Assembly (NCBI RefSeq): GCF_009754905.2
Contig: NZ_CP066775.1
Coordinates: 1 to 64,000, forward strand
Direction: 5' to 3'
DNA: 64,000 nucleotides
From: Mucilaginibacter ginkgonis
GTDB lineage: Bacteria > Bacteroidota > Bacteroidia > Sphingobacteriales > Sphingobacteriaceae
Every line of letters begins with the position of its first letter. Position 1 is the first letter of the stretch. The position numbers were made by a program, and so were the translations under genes. Under the pieces are notes generated by a model. It was given only the letters and a program-made list of their open reading frames with translations, ran no database searches and was not told the origin of the DNA. Below are positions 17,740 to 27,600 of the stretch, piece after piece.

Positions 17740-17994
17740 ATGAAGGATTACAAGAAAAAATTGGGCAGCCTAGCCGATAGGATTAAAAACGAAACGCTTC
17801 AAGCCCCCATACAACAGGTTCAGCCAGTAGTCAATAATCCAACAGTGTTTGAGCAAGAGCTCGCTCGTTTTAATAACTGGATTCCCAAAGATCTTAAAAG
17901 GAAAATACAGCTATATGGCGTAAAAAATGACATGTCTCAGAAAGATATTACCATCAAAGCCTTAGAGGACTTTTTGAATATGAATAATAGGTAG
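17740..17994 (+). CDS. small ParA-partner-like protein
   Basis: 84 residues from the ATG at 17740 (MKDYKKKLGSLADRI). The frame is open to a TTG inside the last palindrome, but that start would place coding sequence over the operator. The C-terminal half (WIPKDLKRKIQLYGVKNDMS, then QKDITIKALEDFLNM) has the look of a ribbon-helix-helix or helical DNA-binding domain. Its place after parA and the palindrome cluster suggests the centromere-binding (ParB-functional) protein. No family assigned. Confidence 0.7.
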   Translation: MKDYKKKLGSLADRIKNETLQAPIQQVQPVVNNPTVFEQELARFNNWIPKDLKRKIQLYGVKNDMSQKDITIKALEDFLNMNNR

Positions 17995-18034
17995 CAGTTT
18001 CGAGTATGCGTTTTTTTTAATCGGTTTGTCTGAG

Positions 18035-18125
18035 GGATAAACCTGCTGTCTTTTTGCAGTTAGCAAGATGTACGTTTGTTACACAAACGGATCTTGCCCT
18101 GCTTCAAAGTCGCAGGTTTATATCC
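18035..18125. other. nested inverted repeats, candidate origin of transfer (oriT)
   Basis: The outer pair is GGATAAACCTGC (18035-18046) and GCAGGTTTATATCC (18112-18125); the inner pair is GCAAGAT (18063-18069) and ATCTTGC (18091-18097) enclosing CGTTTGT / ACAAACG. This strong nested dyad lies 37 bases before the relaxosome gene mobC, where oriT sits in Bacteroidetes mobilisable elements. Confidence 0.65.
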
Positions 18126-18161
18126 GCTTAAACACTCCTAAGTCGGTTTAAAATTAGTCTA

Positions 18162-18581
18162 ATGGAAATTGAGAAAAGGAAAATAAAATGGCTGAATCTT
18201 CGGTTAACTGAAGATGAATTTAAAACTTTTAAAAAACATCAACAGAAAAGCATCTTCAGGAAAATGAGTGATTATGGGCGTGCCTTGCTTTTGAATAAAC
18301 CTGTCACTATTTATTACCGTGACAAGTCTGCAGATAATGCAATAGAAGAACTTGCCATCCTGCGCCGCGAGCTTAATGCGATCGGCAGGAATATTAATCA
18401 AGTTACTAAGCAAATCAACACAGCGAATGGAAAACCTGTTCCGGGATCATGGATAGAATTGATACGGATGATTAATAAAAGGCTTGAACCCAAAATGGAT
18501 GAAATACAGGAACGAATGAATAAGTTTTCTGATCTATGGTCGCAAAAATTAAACATGGACAAAGCCTCATCGGGGCATTAA
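18162..18581 (+). CDS. MobC-type relaxosome protein
   Basis: 139 residues. The N-terminal part (KWLNLRLTEDEFKTFKKHQQ) is a ribbon-helix-helix-like DNA-binding region and the middle (ELAILRRELNAIGRNINQVT) is the MobC signature helix. It binds oriT and assists the relaxase in melting and nicking. Its 3' end overlaps the relaxase gene by 46 bases, so the two are translationally coupled. Called BmgB or MobA in some Bacteroides elements. Confidence 0.88.
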   Translation: MEIEKRKIKWLNLRLTEDEFKTFKKHQQKSIFRKMSDYGRALLLNKPVTIYYRDKSADNAIEELAILRRELNAIGRNINQVTKQINTANGKPVPGSWIELIRMINKRLEPKMDEIQERMNKFSDLWSQKLNMDKASSGH

Positions 18582-19780
18582 ATTATAATGAAAGTAAGGT
18601 CGGTAAAGGCCTTGCTGAGTTTTTAGGAGCTTATAATTATGTGAAAGAAGACGCGCTCCTAACTTTTCGCGATAAATTGGAACGGTTGACGGGTCTTGCA
18701 GAAAGAAACCAACGAACCCGAACAAACACCTTTCATGCTTCATTAAATTTTAATCTTGCTGAACATTTAGAAAAAGAGGTCCTACTTGATATTGCCCAGG
18801 TTTATATGCAAAAGTTAGGTTTCGAAGATCAACCTTTTTTAATATATAAGCATAATGACGCGGCGCATCCGCATATCCATATCCTAAGCACTAACATCAA
18901 AGCCGATGGTCAGAGGATTAGCATGCACAACATTGGCCGTGACAGATCTGAAAAAGCGAGAGTTGAAATTGAAAATGATTTTTCTCTGGTCAAAGCAGCG
19001 CTGTCTAACTCAGAGCAAAATGATATTTCTTATAGCGATTTAAAACCAGTGGTCTATGGGAATACTGATTCAAGAAGATCGGTGTCAATTATAGTGAACG
19101 AAATTACCCGTTCGTACAACTTCACATCGATACCGGAATTCAATGCGGTTTTACAAGCTTATAATATCATGGCTGATACTGGCTCACCTGTTTCGACTAT
19201 GTTTAAAAAACAGGGATTAAGATATTGGATATTAAACCATGGCTTACGTGTAGGTGTGCCATTAAAAGCAAGCTCCCTTTACAAGAAACCCACATTAAGA
19301 ATTTTGCATGAACGGTTTAAACTAAATAGCTACTTGCGAAAAGCAAGTCTTAAAGAATTGCGAGGCAAGATCGGTCATGTTGCCGATTCATCGCCGAATA
19401 AGGAGCAATTTCAAAAGACTTTACAAAAGCAAAACGTGCACGTTGTATTCAGGGTAAATAACGAAGGCCGCTATTATGGCGTGACTTTCGTTGACCATGA
19501 TCTTAAAGTGGTTATTAAAGGCAGTGATCTTGGTAAAGAATTCAGTGCGGCGAACCTGCTCTTAAAATTTAAATCGACTCAGGAACAGAATAATTTCCCC
19601 AAATATTCTGTCGCACATCCGATAAAAACTAAATCCCAATTTGACGAATGCATTAATGAGTTTGCAGATAATTCGGATTCCTTGGTTGAGCAACTATTAG
19701 GACTACATGAACTTCAGGATCAGGCAATACCTACAGCTTTAAAATTTAAGAAGAAGAAACGTAAAAAATTAAAATTTTAA
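18536..19780 (+). CDS. MOBP-type relaxase
   Basis: Nicks oriT and stays covalently attached to the transferred strand. 414 residues from the ATG at 18536 (MVAKIKHGQSLIGAL). The presumed catalytic Tyr17 lies in ALNYNESK, and the metal-binding triad is H111, H113 and H115 in AAHPHIHIL. The C-terminal region (to KKKKRKKLKF) is very basic. It is complete and overlaps mobC. Confidence 0.92.
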   Translation: MVAKIKHGQSLIGALNYNESKVGKGLAEFLGAYNYVKEDALLTFRDKLERLTGLAERNQRTRTNTFHASLNFNLAEHLEKEVLLDIAQVYMQKLGFEDQPFLIYKHNDAAHPHIHILSTNIKADGQRISMHNIGRDRSEKARVEIENDFSLVKAALSNSEQNDISYSDLKPVVYGNTDSRRSVSIIVNEITRSYNFTSIPEFNAVLQAYNIMADTGSPVSTMFKKQGLRYWILNHGLRVGVPLKASSLYKKPTLRILHERFKLNSYLRKASLKELRGKIGHVADSSPNKEQFQKTLQKQNVHVVFRVNNEGRYYGVTFVDHDLKVVIKGSDLGKEFSAANLLLKFKSTQEQNNFPKYSVAHPIKTKSQFDECINEFADNSDSLVEQLLGLHELQDQAIPTALKFKKKKRKKLKF

Positions 19781-19790
19781 TAAAGTTATC

Positions 19791-21719
19791 ATGCAGACAG
19801 GTGAAAATGAACAGGCGTTAAAAAAGGTGATAGATTTCACAAGATTTTTGAGCATTCTCGTATTGCTGCTCCATTATTATTTTATATGCTATGGCCTGTT
19901 CAGGCATTTACATATAACTCATCCCGCCGCCGACCGCGTGCTTGCTAATGTATTCAGGCTAGGTATTTTCAGGCATCCATTGTTGACCAAGTCCTTTGCA
20001 TTATTAATATTATTAGTATCTCTTTCTGGCTCGAAAGGAAAAAAGGAAGAAACCGTTACTGGGGGAAACTGCATTGCGTATTGTGTGTTGGGTATTTTGC
20101 TTTTCTATTGTACATCGATCTTCTTAGATATTAAAGGGAATTATTATTTTATTTCAATTCTTTATATATCACTTACAACTATCGGATATCTCGCTGTCAT
20201 TTACGGTGCCAGCCGGCTTTTCAGAATAATTTCAGCAAATTTAAAATTCGACATATTCAATAATGAGAATGAAACATTTCCACAAGAGGAACGACTGTTA
20301 AACAATGAATTCTCAATTAACCTGCCGGCGGAATATTACCTAAAATCTCAAAGGAGGAAAAGTTGGATAAACATCATCAATCCTTTCCGCGGCTCCCTAA
20401 TTTTAGGAAGTCCTGGAGCAGGAAAATCCTATTTCGTGATAAGGCACATCATCACCCAGCACATCCAGAAAGGGTTCAGTATGTTTTTATACGACTTCAA
20501 GTTTGCCGATTTAAGCCGCATAGCCTACAACGCACTTTTACAATATGCTGGCAACTATTCCATAAGGCCAAGATTTTATGCGATTGATTTTGATCACATC
20601 AAACATTGCTGTAATCCTCTCGAACCCGGAACCATGCATGACATCATGGATGCCATGGAGTCTGCACGTATATTTATGCTTGGCCTAAACAGGGAATGGA
20701 TCAAAAAGCAGGGCGACTTTTTTGTGGAATCACCAATAAATTTCGTTACCGCAATATTCTGGTTTTTAAAGAAATTTGAAAATGGAAGATTCTGTACCAT
20801 ACCACATGCGATCGAGTTGGCACAAGTCGATTATAAAGATTTGTTTGCCTTATTGAAGACAGAACCCGAAATCGAGGTGCTCATCAACCCGTTTATATCT
20901 GCATGGCAAAATGAAGCGAGCGACCAGCTGGAGGGTCAGATAGCGAGTGCAAAAATTAGCTTAGCAAGGTTATCTTCACCTCAACTCTATTATGTACTTT
21001 CTAAAAGCGACTTTACGCTGGACATTAACAATCCCGAAGAGCCGAAAATCGTTTGCGTAGGAAATAATCCGCAGAAACAACAAGTTTACGGGGCGGTGTT
21101 AAGCCTGTATGTATCGCGCATGATCAAGCAGGTCAATCAGAAAGGTAAATTAAAATCAAGTCTAATTTTCGACGAATTTCCAACCATTTATGTAAATAAC
21201 ATGGATAGCCTGATCGCAACTGCAAGGTCCAATAAGGTCGCAACCACGCTAGCGGTCCAGGATTATAGCCAACTAAAGAAAGACTATGGCAGAGAGCACG
21301 CGGAAGTGATTATGAACATTGTTGGAAATGTAATTTCCGGACAGGTAAACGGGGATACTGCTAAGCAGTTGAGTGAAAGGTTCGGTAAAATTATGCAAGA
21401 AAGGCAAAGCCTGACACTTAACAGTCAGGATACTTCAGTTAATAAATCAACCCAATTAGATTTCGCTGTCCCTGCATCAACGATATCATCCCTTTCCTCA
21501 GGTGAATTTGTAGGTATGGTTGCCGATGACCCGTCAAATAAAATTAATCAGAAAGTATTTCACAGTGAGATCATTAATGACCATCAGGCTTTAAAGGATG
21601 AAGAAATGGCTTATAAGGATATCCCCAATATAAGGAAGGTAACTGATTTACAAATTTCTGAAAACTTTGCGGGAATAAGAATGGATATAGAAATGATCTT
21701 AAAATCCATCACTATTTAG
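19791..21719 (+). CDS. VirD4/TraG-type coupling protein
   Basis: Membrane ATPase that links the relaxosome to a type IV secretion channel. 642 residues. About four hydrophobic helices occupy residues 15-160; Walker A is GSPGAGKS at 206-213; Walker B is in SSLIFDEFPTIY; a TraM-recognition-like segment follows (TARSNKVATTLAVQDYSQLK). It is 10 bases after the relaxase. No channel genes are present, so a helper conjugative element would be needed. Confidence 0.9.
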   Translation: MQTGENEQALKKVIDFTRFLSILVLLLHYYFICYGLFRHLHITHPAADRVLANVFRLGIFRHPLLTKSFALLILLVSLSGSKGKKEETVTGGNCIAYCVLGILLFYCTSIFLDIKGNYYFISILYISLTTIGYLAVIYGASRLFRIISANLKFDIFNNENETFPQEERLLNNEFSINLPAEYYLKSQRRKSWINIINPFRGSLILGSPGAGKSYFVIRHIITQHIQKGFSMFLYDFKFADLSRIAYNALLQYAGNYSIRPRFYAIDFDHIKHCCNPLEPGTMHDIMDAMESARIFMLGLNREWIKKQGDFFVESPINFVTAIFWFLKKFENGRFCTIPHAIELAQVDYKDLFALLKTEPEIEVLINPFISAWQNEASDQLEGQIASAKISLARLSSPQLYYVLSKSDFTLDINNPEEPKIVCVGNNPQKQQVYGAVLSLYVSRMIKQVNQKGKLKSSLIFDEFPTIYVNNMDSLIATARSNKVATTLAVQDYSQLKKDYGREHAEVIMNIVGNVISGQVNGDTAKQLSERFGKIMQERQSLTLNSQDTSVNKSTQLDFAVPASTISSLSSGEFVGMVADDPSNKINQKVFHSEIINDHQALKDEEMAYKDIPNIRKVTDLQISENFAGIRMDIEMILKSITI

Positions 21720-21807
21720 TTATTGTTTTAATAAGCTGGGTACTTAAACCCTTTTGCAACTGTTTTTGCATCGGCGTTTGAAATTACTTTGGGTGTTTAT
21801 TATTGAG

Positions 21808-22257
21808 ATGAACACATATAAACAAAATATTTCAGCGCAAAAATGGACAGACGGAATATCTTTTCTGCTGATCCTGCTTTTTATGTACACAGCATCGAGC
21901 AAGTTGCTAAATTTTTCTCAGTTTTCTGTGCAAATGCACCTGCAGCCTTTTAATGAAGGTTTTATTCAGGTACTATTATACGCCATTCCATTTGCAGAAA
22001 TTGGTGTATCCATCCTTCTGTTATTCCGTCCAATTTCTCTAATAGGATTTTTACTCGCATTTATTTTAATGGCCCTATTTACTGGCTATGTCGGGCTGGT
22101 ATTGCTCCACTTTTACGATAAGGTTCCTTGTGCCTGCGGCGGGGCGCTAAAATCCCTGGGCTGGAAATGGCACTTCATTCTTAACCTGTTTTTCTTGCTG
22201 CTTACTGGGATCGGTTTATATATAACAGTCAGAGAAAGGAGGAAAAGCAGGCAATAA
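21808..22257 (+). CDS. MauE/DoxX-like redox-associated membrane protein
   Basis: 149 residues from the ATG at 21808 (MNTYKQNISAQKW); the longer frame adds an 18-residue stretch inside the intergenic region. Four membrane helices are visible. The first has TASSKLLNFSQF, a DoxX/MauE hallmark; the CACGG motif follows helix three, on the face where MauE-type proteins keep redox-active Cys. Members pass electrons to periplasmic thiol chemistry. It pairs with the TlpA-like and DUF6520-like genes nearby. Confidence 0.85.
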   Translation: MNTYKQNISAQKWTDGISFLLILLFMYTASSKLLNFSQFSVQMHLQPFNEGFIQVLLYAIPFAEIGVSILLLFRPISLIGFLLAFILMALFTGYVGLVLLHFYDKVPCACGGALKSLGWKWHFILNLFFLLLTGIGLYITVRERRKSRQ

Positions 22258-22402
22258 CTTAAAGTTTAAATCCGCTCATTTTCTGATGTGGTCAGTAAAG
22301 AACGGTCAGGAGGTGCCGAAAACCCGCAAATAGAGTAGGCATAACAATTATTTAATTTAAGTTTTTCAAATGCTTTTTGATCCAACAAAGCATATTAAAA
22401 TT

Positions 22403-22708
22403 ATGAAAAAGCAATTATTCGGATTTTTAGCCATCATTATCGCCTTAAGCGCAAGTGCATTTACAACAGTTAAAAGTTCTGCTCACAGAACCGCTGTATT
22501 GCACTGGTACACAGTTGATTATTCATCGAACCCAAGTGGTGTGATCAACAGTTCAAGTGATGAATATACTGTTTCTGAAAAGAGCCAGGTGGTTTCTCCT
22601 TGTGACGAAGGCACACAGAAAGATTGCCTTCGCGGTTTTACGAACGAGTTGACATCATTCCCTACCACTGCAATGGGTGCCGACCAGATTAAACGTCCTA
22701 ACGAGTAA
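22403..22708 (+). CDS. small exported protein, DUF6520-like
   Basis: 101 residues from the ATG at 22403 (MKKQLFGFLAIII), which starts a clear signal peptide ending near SASAFT; a more 5' ATG at 22370 would bury it. The mature part is short, Ser/Thr-rich and has two cysteines, CDEGTQKDC, likely an intramolecular disulphide. Pattern and neighbourhood (MauE, SusCD, thioredoxin) fit the DUF6520 family of small Bacteroidota secreted proteins. Role unknown. The MauE partner could oxidise or isomerise its disulphide (inference). Confidence 0.7.
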   Translation: MKKQLFGFLAIIIALSASAFTTVKSSAHRTAVLHWYTVDYSSNPSGVINSSSDEYTVSEKSQVVSPCDEGTQKDCLRGFTNELTSFPTTAMGADQIKRPNE

Positions 22709-22727
22709 GCTGGCAGCAGTTTAATAG

Positions 22728-22757
22728 AAAAGCCACAACTCATGTGTTGTGGCTTTT
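22728..22757. terminator. bidirectional hairpin terminator
   Basis: AAAGCCACAAC / GTTGTGGCTTT, 11 bp with a 6-base loop, lies between the convergent DUF6520-like and TlpA-like genes and ends in T6. Confidence 0.85.
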
Positions 22758-22777
22758 TTAATGATGTCTCTATATAT

Positions 22778-23323
22778 TTAATAACCAAATCTGTTGACTG
22801 CTTTGTCTAAGCTGGGATGGCCACCAGCCATGAGCATTTTAAGATCATCAGATTTTATTTCCGTGGTAATAGCGCGAACAATTCCCCTAGGGTCTAGTAT
22901 TACAACATATGGGCACGGTCCGATTGCCAGCTTGTGAAAGAGTAGAGAGTCATAAGCCATTGGGATATCTAAGTGAAAACGTTCCCTAAGCTCCGGATAA
23001 AGTTTATGCATCGCAGCGTCGCCTTTTTTGTGTCCATATTGGCTGCCGGTGTATCCTACAAGTAGGAAATTAACACTTGTTATAGACCTTTTTATGCTAT
23101 CTAAAGCCGGCATCCTGTTAATGCATAGTGAACAGTATTTATTCCAGAAGTCCATGATAAGCCATTGGCCTTTGTAATTGCTAATACGGTTGGTTTTCGT
23201 TGAATATACCAGTTCTTTAAATTGGTAATCAGGAAAGTTATCGCCAATTTTTAGCGGTTGTTTATTTTGCGAACGTGCCATCGCCACTGTCAGGCAAAGA
23301 AAGATTATAATTAATATTTTCAT
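22778..23323 (-). CDS. TlpA-like periplasmic thioredoxin
   Basis: 181 residues with a signal peptide (MKILIIIFLCLTVAMA). The thioredoxin/AhpC-TSA fold is shown by GDNFPDYQFKELV, WLIMDFWNKYCSLCINRMP with the redox pair in CSLC, and the cis-Pro region GPCPYVVILDPRG. It reduces or rearranges disulphides outside the cytoplasm. Its start shares bases with the SusD stop (TGATG), so it is the last gene of a SusC-SusD-TlpA operon. The substrate is unknown; the adjacent two-Cys exported protein is an attractive candidate. Confidence 0.9.
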   Translation of the reverse strand: MKILIIIFLCLTVAMARSQNKQPLKIGDNFPDYQFKELVYSTKTNRISNYKGQWLIMDFWNKYCSLCINRMPALDSIKRSITSVNFLLVGYTGSQYGHKKGDAAMHKLYPELRERFHLDIPMAYDSLLFHKLAIGPCPYVVILDPRGIVRAITTEIKSDDLKMLMAGGHPSLDKAVNRFGY

Positions 23324-24687
23324 CAGTAGCTTGGATTTTGTGTTAATGCTGGATTTAAAAGTATTTGGGCCTGGGGTATTGGATACAGCGCATCGGTAGT
23401 CTGCCAGTTTGTGCCCTTAAATGATCCGAGCACAGCGTCTGCCATGTTCGTTCTTTTCAAATCGAGCCAGCGGTGCCCCCATTCAGCGAAAAGCTCTAAC
23501 CGCCGCTCTGCAGCGACCGCAGCAAGAAGGTCGGTTTGCGTAGCAAATGCCGAAGCTGTCAGTCCGGCCCGGAATCTAATGTTATTCAGGTCTGCCTGCC
23601 CACCGGTGAGATTGCCTTGCTGCGCTCTTGCCTCAGCCCTTATCAGGTATTGTTCTGCAAGGCGCAGAACGATATTACTTTCAGTAACCGATGTGCTGCT
23701 TTTAACTTTGTATTTATAAGGGTAATTATAAGTTACCCCGCCAACCACATTGCTTTTGATCCAACTAGACCTTCTTTTATCAGCGGCAGTAAAAGCAGCA
23801 TATAATGGCGCGGTCAGCGTGAATGCCGGCCTGGTTGTTGTCGTTGCCGTGACGAAAACAAACCCTTCAGAAGTGTTTGAATTGGCTCGGCCAAGTTGGA
23901 AGATGGTTTCACCTGATGTATTAAGGAACACATTATTCAGGTTTGATTCCAGCAGATAAGCATTAGAACTGATCACTTCCGTAGCCTGCTTTTCAGCATT
24001 TACCCAGTCCTTACGGTAAAGATAAACGCGAGCGAGCAAGGCCGCCGCTGCAAATTTGTTCGGACGGGTATTCGGTAGAACGCCATTAAATAATGTTTTT
24101 GCTGTTAAAAGGTCGCTAATAATTGCGTCATAGACCTGGTCGGCAGGAGTTCGCGGTGTTAAACTGTTGACACGGTAATCGGTGACTGTTATTAAAGGGA
24201 TATCGCCGAATAGATTAACTAGGTAAAAATTATTCAATGCCCGCACGAATAGCATCTCTGCCTTTAATTCACTCATCGTTGTTGCGCTCATACCGGTCGA
24301 GTTATTAATGCCTTCAATCACAGCGTTCGCATTATAGATGTATTTATACCCGTTACTCCAGAATTTTGAATTGACGGATGATGTAGTCGCTAATAAATTG
24401 TCAATCTTGAAAGGGTCATAGTCCGAATTGGAGGTTGGGTTTGTCAGTTCATCGGCTGATAGACCGGGATAAACGGAAATCGCCCCATTTAGAAATGTTA
24501 GGTTACCACTGGCCATCTGATAGTAAACACCAACGGCTGCTGAGGTAGCGGTCTGGTCACTGTTAAAGATTTCCTGGGATTGAGCTTGTGTTTGCGGCGG
24601 GTCTATGGCAAGAAACTTCTTGCAGGATCCAAGCAAGGCTATTAACAATATCAGGCAAAATCCTTTTTTATATTCGATTTGTCTCAT
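23323..24687 (-). CDS. SusD/RagB-type surface lipoprotein
   Basis: 454 residues with lipobox LLGSC (Cys22), so it is a surface lipoprotein that caps the SusC channel. The SusD fold shows in the N-terminal KKFLAIDPPQTQAQSQEIF, the TPR-like middle (AEMLFVRALNNFYLVNLFGD), and the C-terminal VAAERRLELFAEWGHRWLDL followed by YPIPQAQILLNP. It lies 11 bases after SusC. No glycoside hydrolase is adjacent, so the ligand may be a peptide or metal complex rather than a glycan. Confidence 0.95.
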   Translation of the reverse strand: MRQIEYKKGFCLILLIALLGSCKKFLAIDPPQTQAQSQEIFNSDQTATSAAVGVYYQMASGNLTFLNGAISVYPGLSADELTNPTSNSDYDPFKIDNLLATTSSVNSKFWSNGYKYIYNANAVIEGINNSTGMSATTMSELKAEMLFVRALNNFYLVNLFGDIPLITVTDYRVNSLTPRTPADQVYDAIISDLLTAKTLFNGVLPNTRPNKFAAAALLARVYLYRKDWVNAEKQATEVISSNAYLLESNLNNVFLNTSGETIFQLGRANSNTSEGFVFVTATTTTRPAFTLTAPLYAAFTAADKRRSSWIKSNVVGGVTYNYPYKYKVKSSTSVTESNIVLRLAEQYLIRAEARAQQGNLTGGQADLNNIRFRAGLTASAFATQTDLLAAVAAERRLELFAEWGHRWLDLKRTNMADAVLGSFKGTNWQTTDALYPIPQAQILLNPALTQNPSY

Positions 24688-24698
24688 GTTTAAAGAAT

Positions 24699-27600
24699 TT
24701 ATAAGTTCAATTGAAGCCCTGCGACGAGTGTGCGGAGCGGTGGTAAGACGAAAAAATTCATGTTTTCTGGATCACTGCCCTGATAGTTAGTTATGGTGAG
24801 CAGGTTCTGACCCTCGATAAATAACCTGCAACTTCCAAGGTGATATTTCCGGATAATCTGCTCAGGTATTCTATAGGAAAGTGAAACGTTTTTTAACCTG
24901 ATAAAAGAGGCATCAGTATAAATCCCGTCAGAATTAGCCAGGTAAGCCGCGGCGGTAAGTGCGTTTGTGAATCCAGTGGTGTAGCGCTGCACAGGTCCGG
25001 TTTCACCCGGTTGCTGCCACCTGTTTAAAACCAAATCAGGCTGATTATATATCCAGCCCGGTGGGGTGTTAGACAATTGACCTAGATAATTTAATCCCCT
25101 CTGCTTCCTGAATTCAAAGAAGAATCCGAGGTCAAAACTATGCCATGTGATGCTGTTCTGTAAACCGCCATAAAATTTCGGGTCAAGGTTGCCGGAAACT
25201 TGGTAGTCAGCCACATTGAGCTGACCATCACCATTGGTATCCACCACCTTATATAAGCCGGTTTGAGAATCGACGCCTGCATATTTATACGCATTTACCA
25301 GGTTCAATGATTGACCGATAACATATCTGCTTGCATAACTTGAAGTCGCCAAATCAGGAAAAGCAATCAGTTTATTCTTCGGAACAGTTATATTAAAAGT
25401 GGTCGTCCAGCTGAATTCTTTTGAATGAAAATTCTTGCTGGTCAGCAATATTTCCCACCCGGTATTGCGCACCTTTCCGGGAAAATTACGCGTAACGCTA
25501 AAGAACCCTGTTTGACTAGGGAGGTTATAACTGATCAGCTGATTACTGCTTTCATTATTATAGTAGGCTGTACTCAATAGTAAGTTGTCCTTCAAAAAGC
25601 CAAGCTCGATTGCAGCTTCGAACTTCTTATTGACTTCCCAGCTATAATCAGGATTGTAAAGTGTCCGGGGAATCAATCCCGGAATTCCGCCATAGGGGAT
25701 AGCTGTATTCGTCCAAAGATTCAAGTATTTATACTCTCCAATTTGGTCGTTGCCAGTTTGACCGTAACTGCTGCGTAGCTTACCAAAACTGAGGAAAGGT
25801 ATTGCCTTCTGGAAGAAATTTTCACCAGAAAATATCCAAGCCGCACCAATTGCCCCGAAGTTGGCCATTCTTTTATCGGGAGCGAACCTTGATGATCCAT
25901 CTCTTCTTGCAGATAGGTTTAGCAAGTATTTGTCTGCCAGGTTATAATTTACCCTGCCGAATAGTGCAGTGTAGCGATACGGGCTGTGATCGTTAACAGC
26001 GGTTATCTGAGAAGCGGCAGCAATGGAGTTCAGTAGCAAATCGGAGTTGTAATTATTACCCTGTTGTGCGTAGCTGTCTGCCGAACGGTCCTGGTAAGTA
26101 TTGCCGACAAGCACATTTAATTTGTGTGCGCCATTGATCATGTTATATTCAAGCTGCGGCTCGATGATCCAGTTCTTATTCTGCGAACTTGCGAATGCTG
26201 CAGAAGGTAATTCGCCTGAATTGGGATCTATCGCTGCCGTCGGTCGCATAGACCTTTCATCTGTCCTGAAACTGTTGTATCCGAAGCTCGATCTTAAAGT
26301 CAGACCGGGCAATATTTTGTAGCCCAACTGCAAATTGCCGTTCAAGTTTTCGTTGACCGATCTGTATTTATCCTGCAATAGTGAAAGTGGGTTAATGATA
26401 TCGCCATTTCCTAAGGAAGAATACAATACGTTCTGATCCTGCCATGCAAGTTTGCCTGAGGCATCGTAAAGGTTCAGGTTCGGTGGTAGGTTAATATATC
26501 TTGTCAGGTCATAGCGCGGAAGCCGGTTATTATCATTTGAAAATAACCCTGTGAATAAAAGTGTAAACCTTTTATTTTCCGATGCATGCGTTATGCTAAA
26601 ATGGGCCGAAGCCACCGCATCTGAGAAATCAGAACTGTATACAGTGGTTTCCCGGTGATACCCGCCACCAACTAAAAACTGGGTATTTACATTTCCGCCG
26701 GATACAGTTCCCCTTGCATCGGTCGAATGAGCAGTTCCACCAATCAACAGCTTTTGAAAGTCGGTATAGCGATTATTGTCCCACAGTGTAATGTCTGGCG
26801 CAAAGCCCGGATCTCCTGGTGTCGAGTTCGGGGTTAATCCGTCATTAGCGAAGCCTTCTTTTCTTACCTGCAAGTATTGGGAAGTATTGAGCAGAGGCAG
26901 CTTCCTGCCTACCTTACTGAACCCCGTATTTACGCTGAAGCTGATTTTGTCAGCACCAGCCTTGCCCTTTTTTGTGGTAATTAAAATAACCCCGTTTGCG
27001 CCACGGGAACCGTAAATTGCGGTGGCATCTGCATCCTTTAACACTTCGATACTTTCAATGTCCGAGGGACTTATCGAATTTAATGGGCTTAAGCCCCCGG
27101 AGCTTATTGAGGTAGGGTTGTTGGCTGCCGAATTAATTTGGTTACTTGACGTATTGCCACTTTCAAAAGGCACACCGTCTACGATAAATAAAGGGTCGTT
27201 TTTAGAAAGTCCGAGGTCAAGAGCGCTCTGCCCCCTTATCTGAACTTTGAATGATGATCCTGCAACCCCGCTGTTTTGGGAAATGATTAGCCCGGGAACA
27301 CGCCCCTCTAATGCAGCTAGTGGATTGCTAACTGGCTGCGTTTCAATTGTTGCTGCGGTAACCGTGCTTACGTCACCGGTATTGAAACGCTTGGTAGTTT
27401 TGCCATAGGCAATAACCTGCACTTCATCCAGCGTACTTTGGGAAGGCTTCATGGTAACCTTGACGTTAGTGTTTGAAAACCGTTCTGCCGGCAACTCCAG
27501 TTTTTGAAATCCTGTAAAGCTGAAAGTGAGCCTGCCTCTGGTTTGGGAAACAGTCAAATGGAAAGTGCCGTCTTTATTGGTTATGGCGGTCAATTGTTCC

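Larger units (their letters stand above)
16365..21719 (+). mobile_element. mobilisation module next to tRNA-Asn, no integrase
   Basis: Seven co-oriented genes form a classic Bacteroidetes mobilisation block: excisionase-like HTH, alpha-CTD-like protein, ParA, small ParA partner, MobC, MOBP-type relaxase and VirD4/TraG coupling protein, with partition-like palindromes and an oriT-like nested repeat in the expected places. There is no tyrosine or serine recombinase and no type IV secretion genes. The unit is therefore a mobilisable element needing functions in trans, or the remnant of a larger ICE. Its right boundary is unclear; the redox/SusCD genes to 28.2 kb may be its cargo. Confidence 0.7.
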
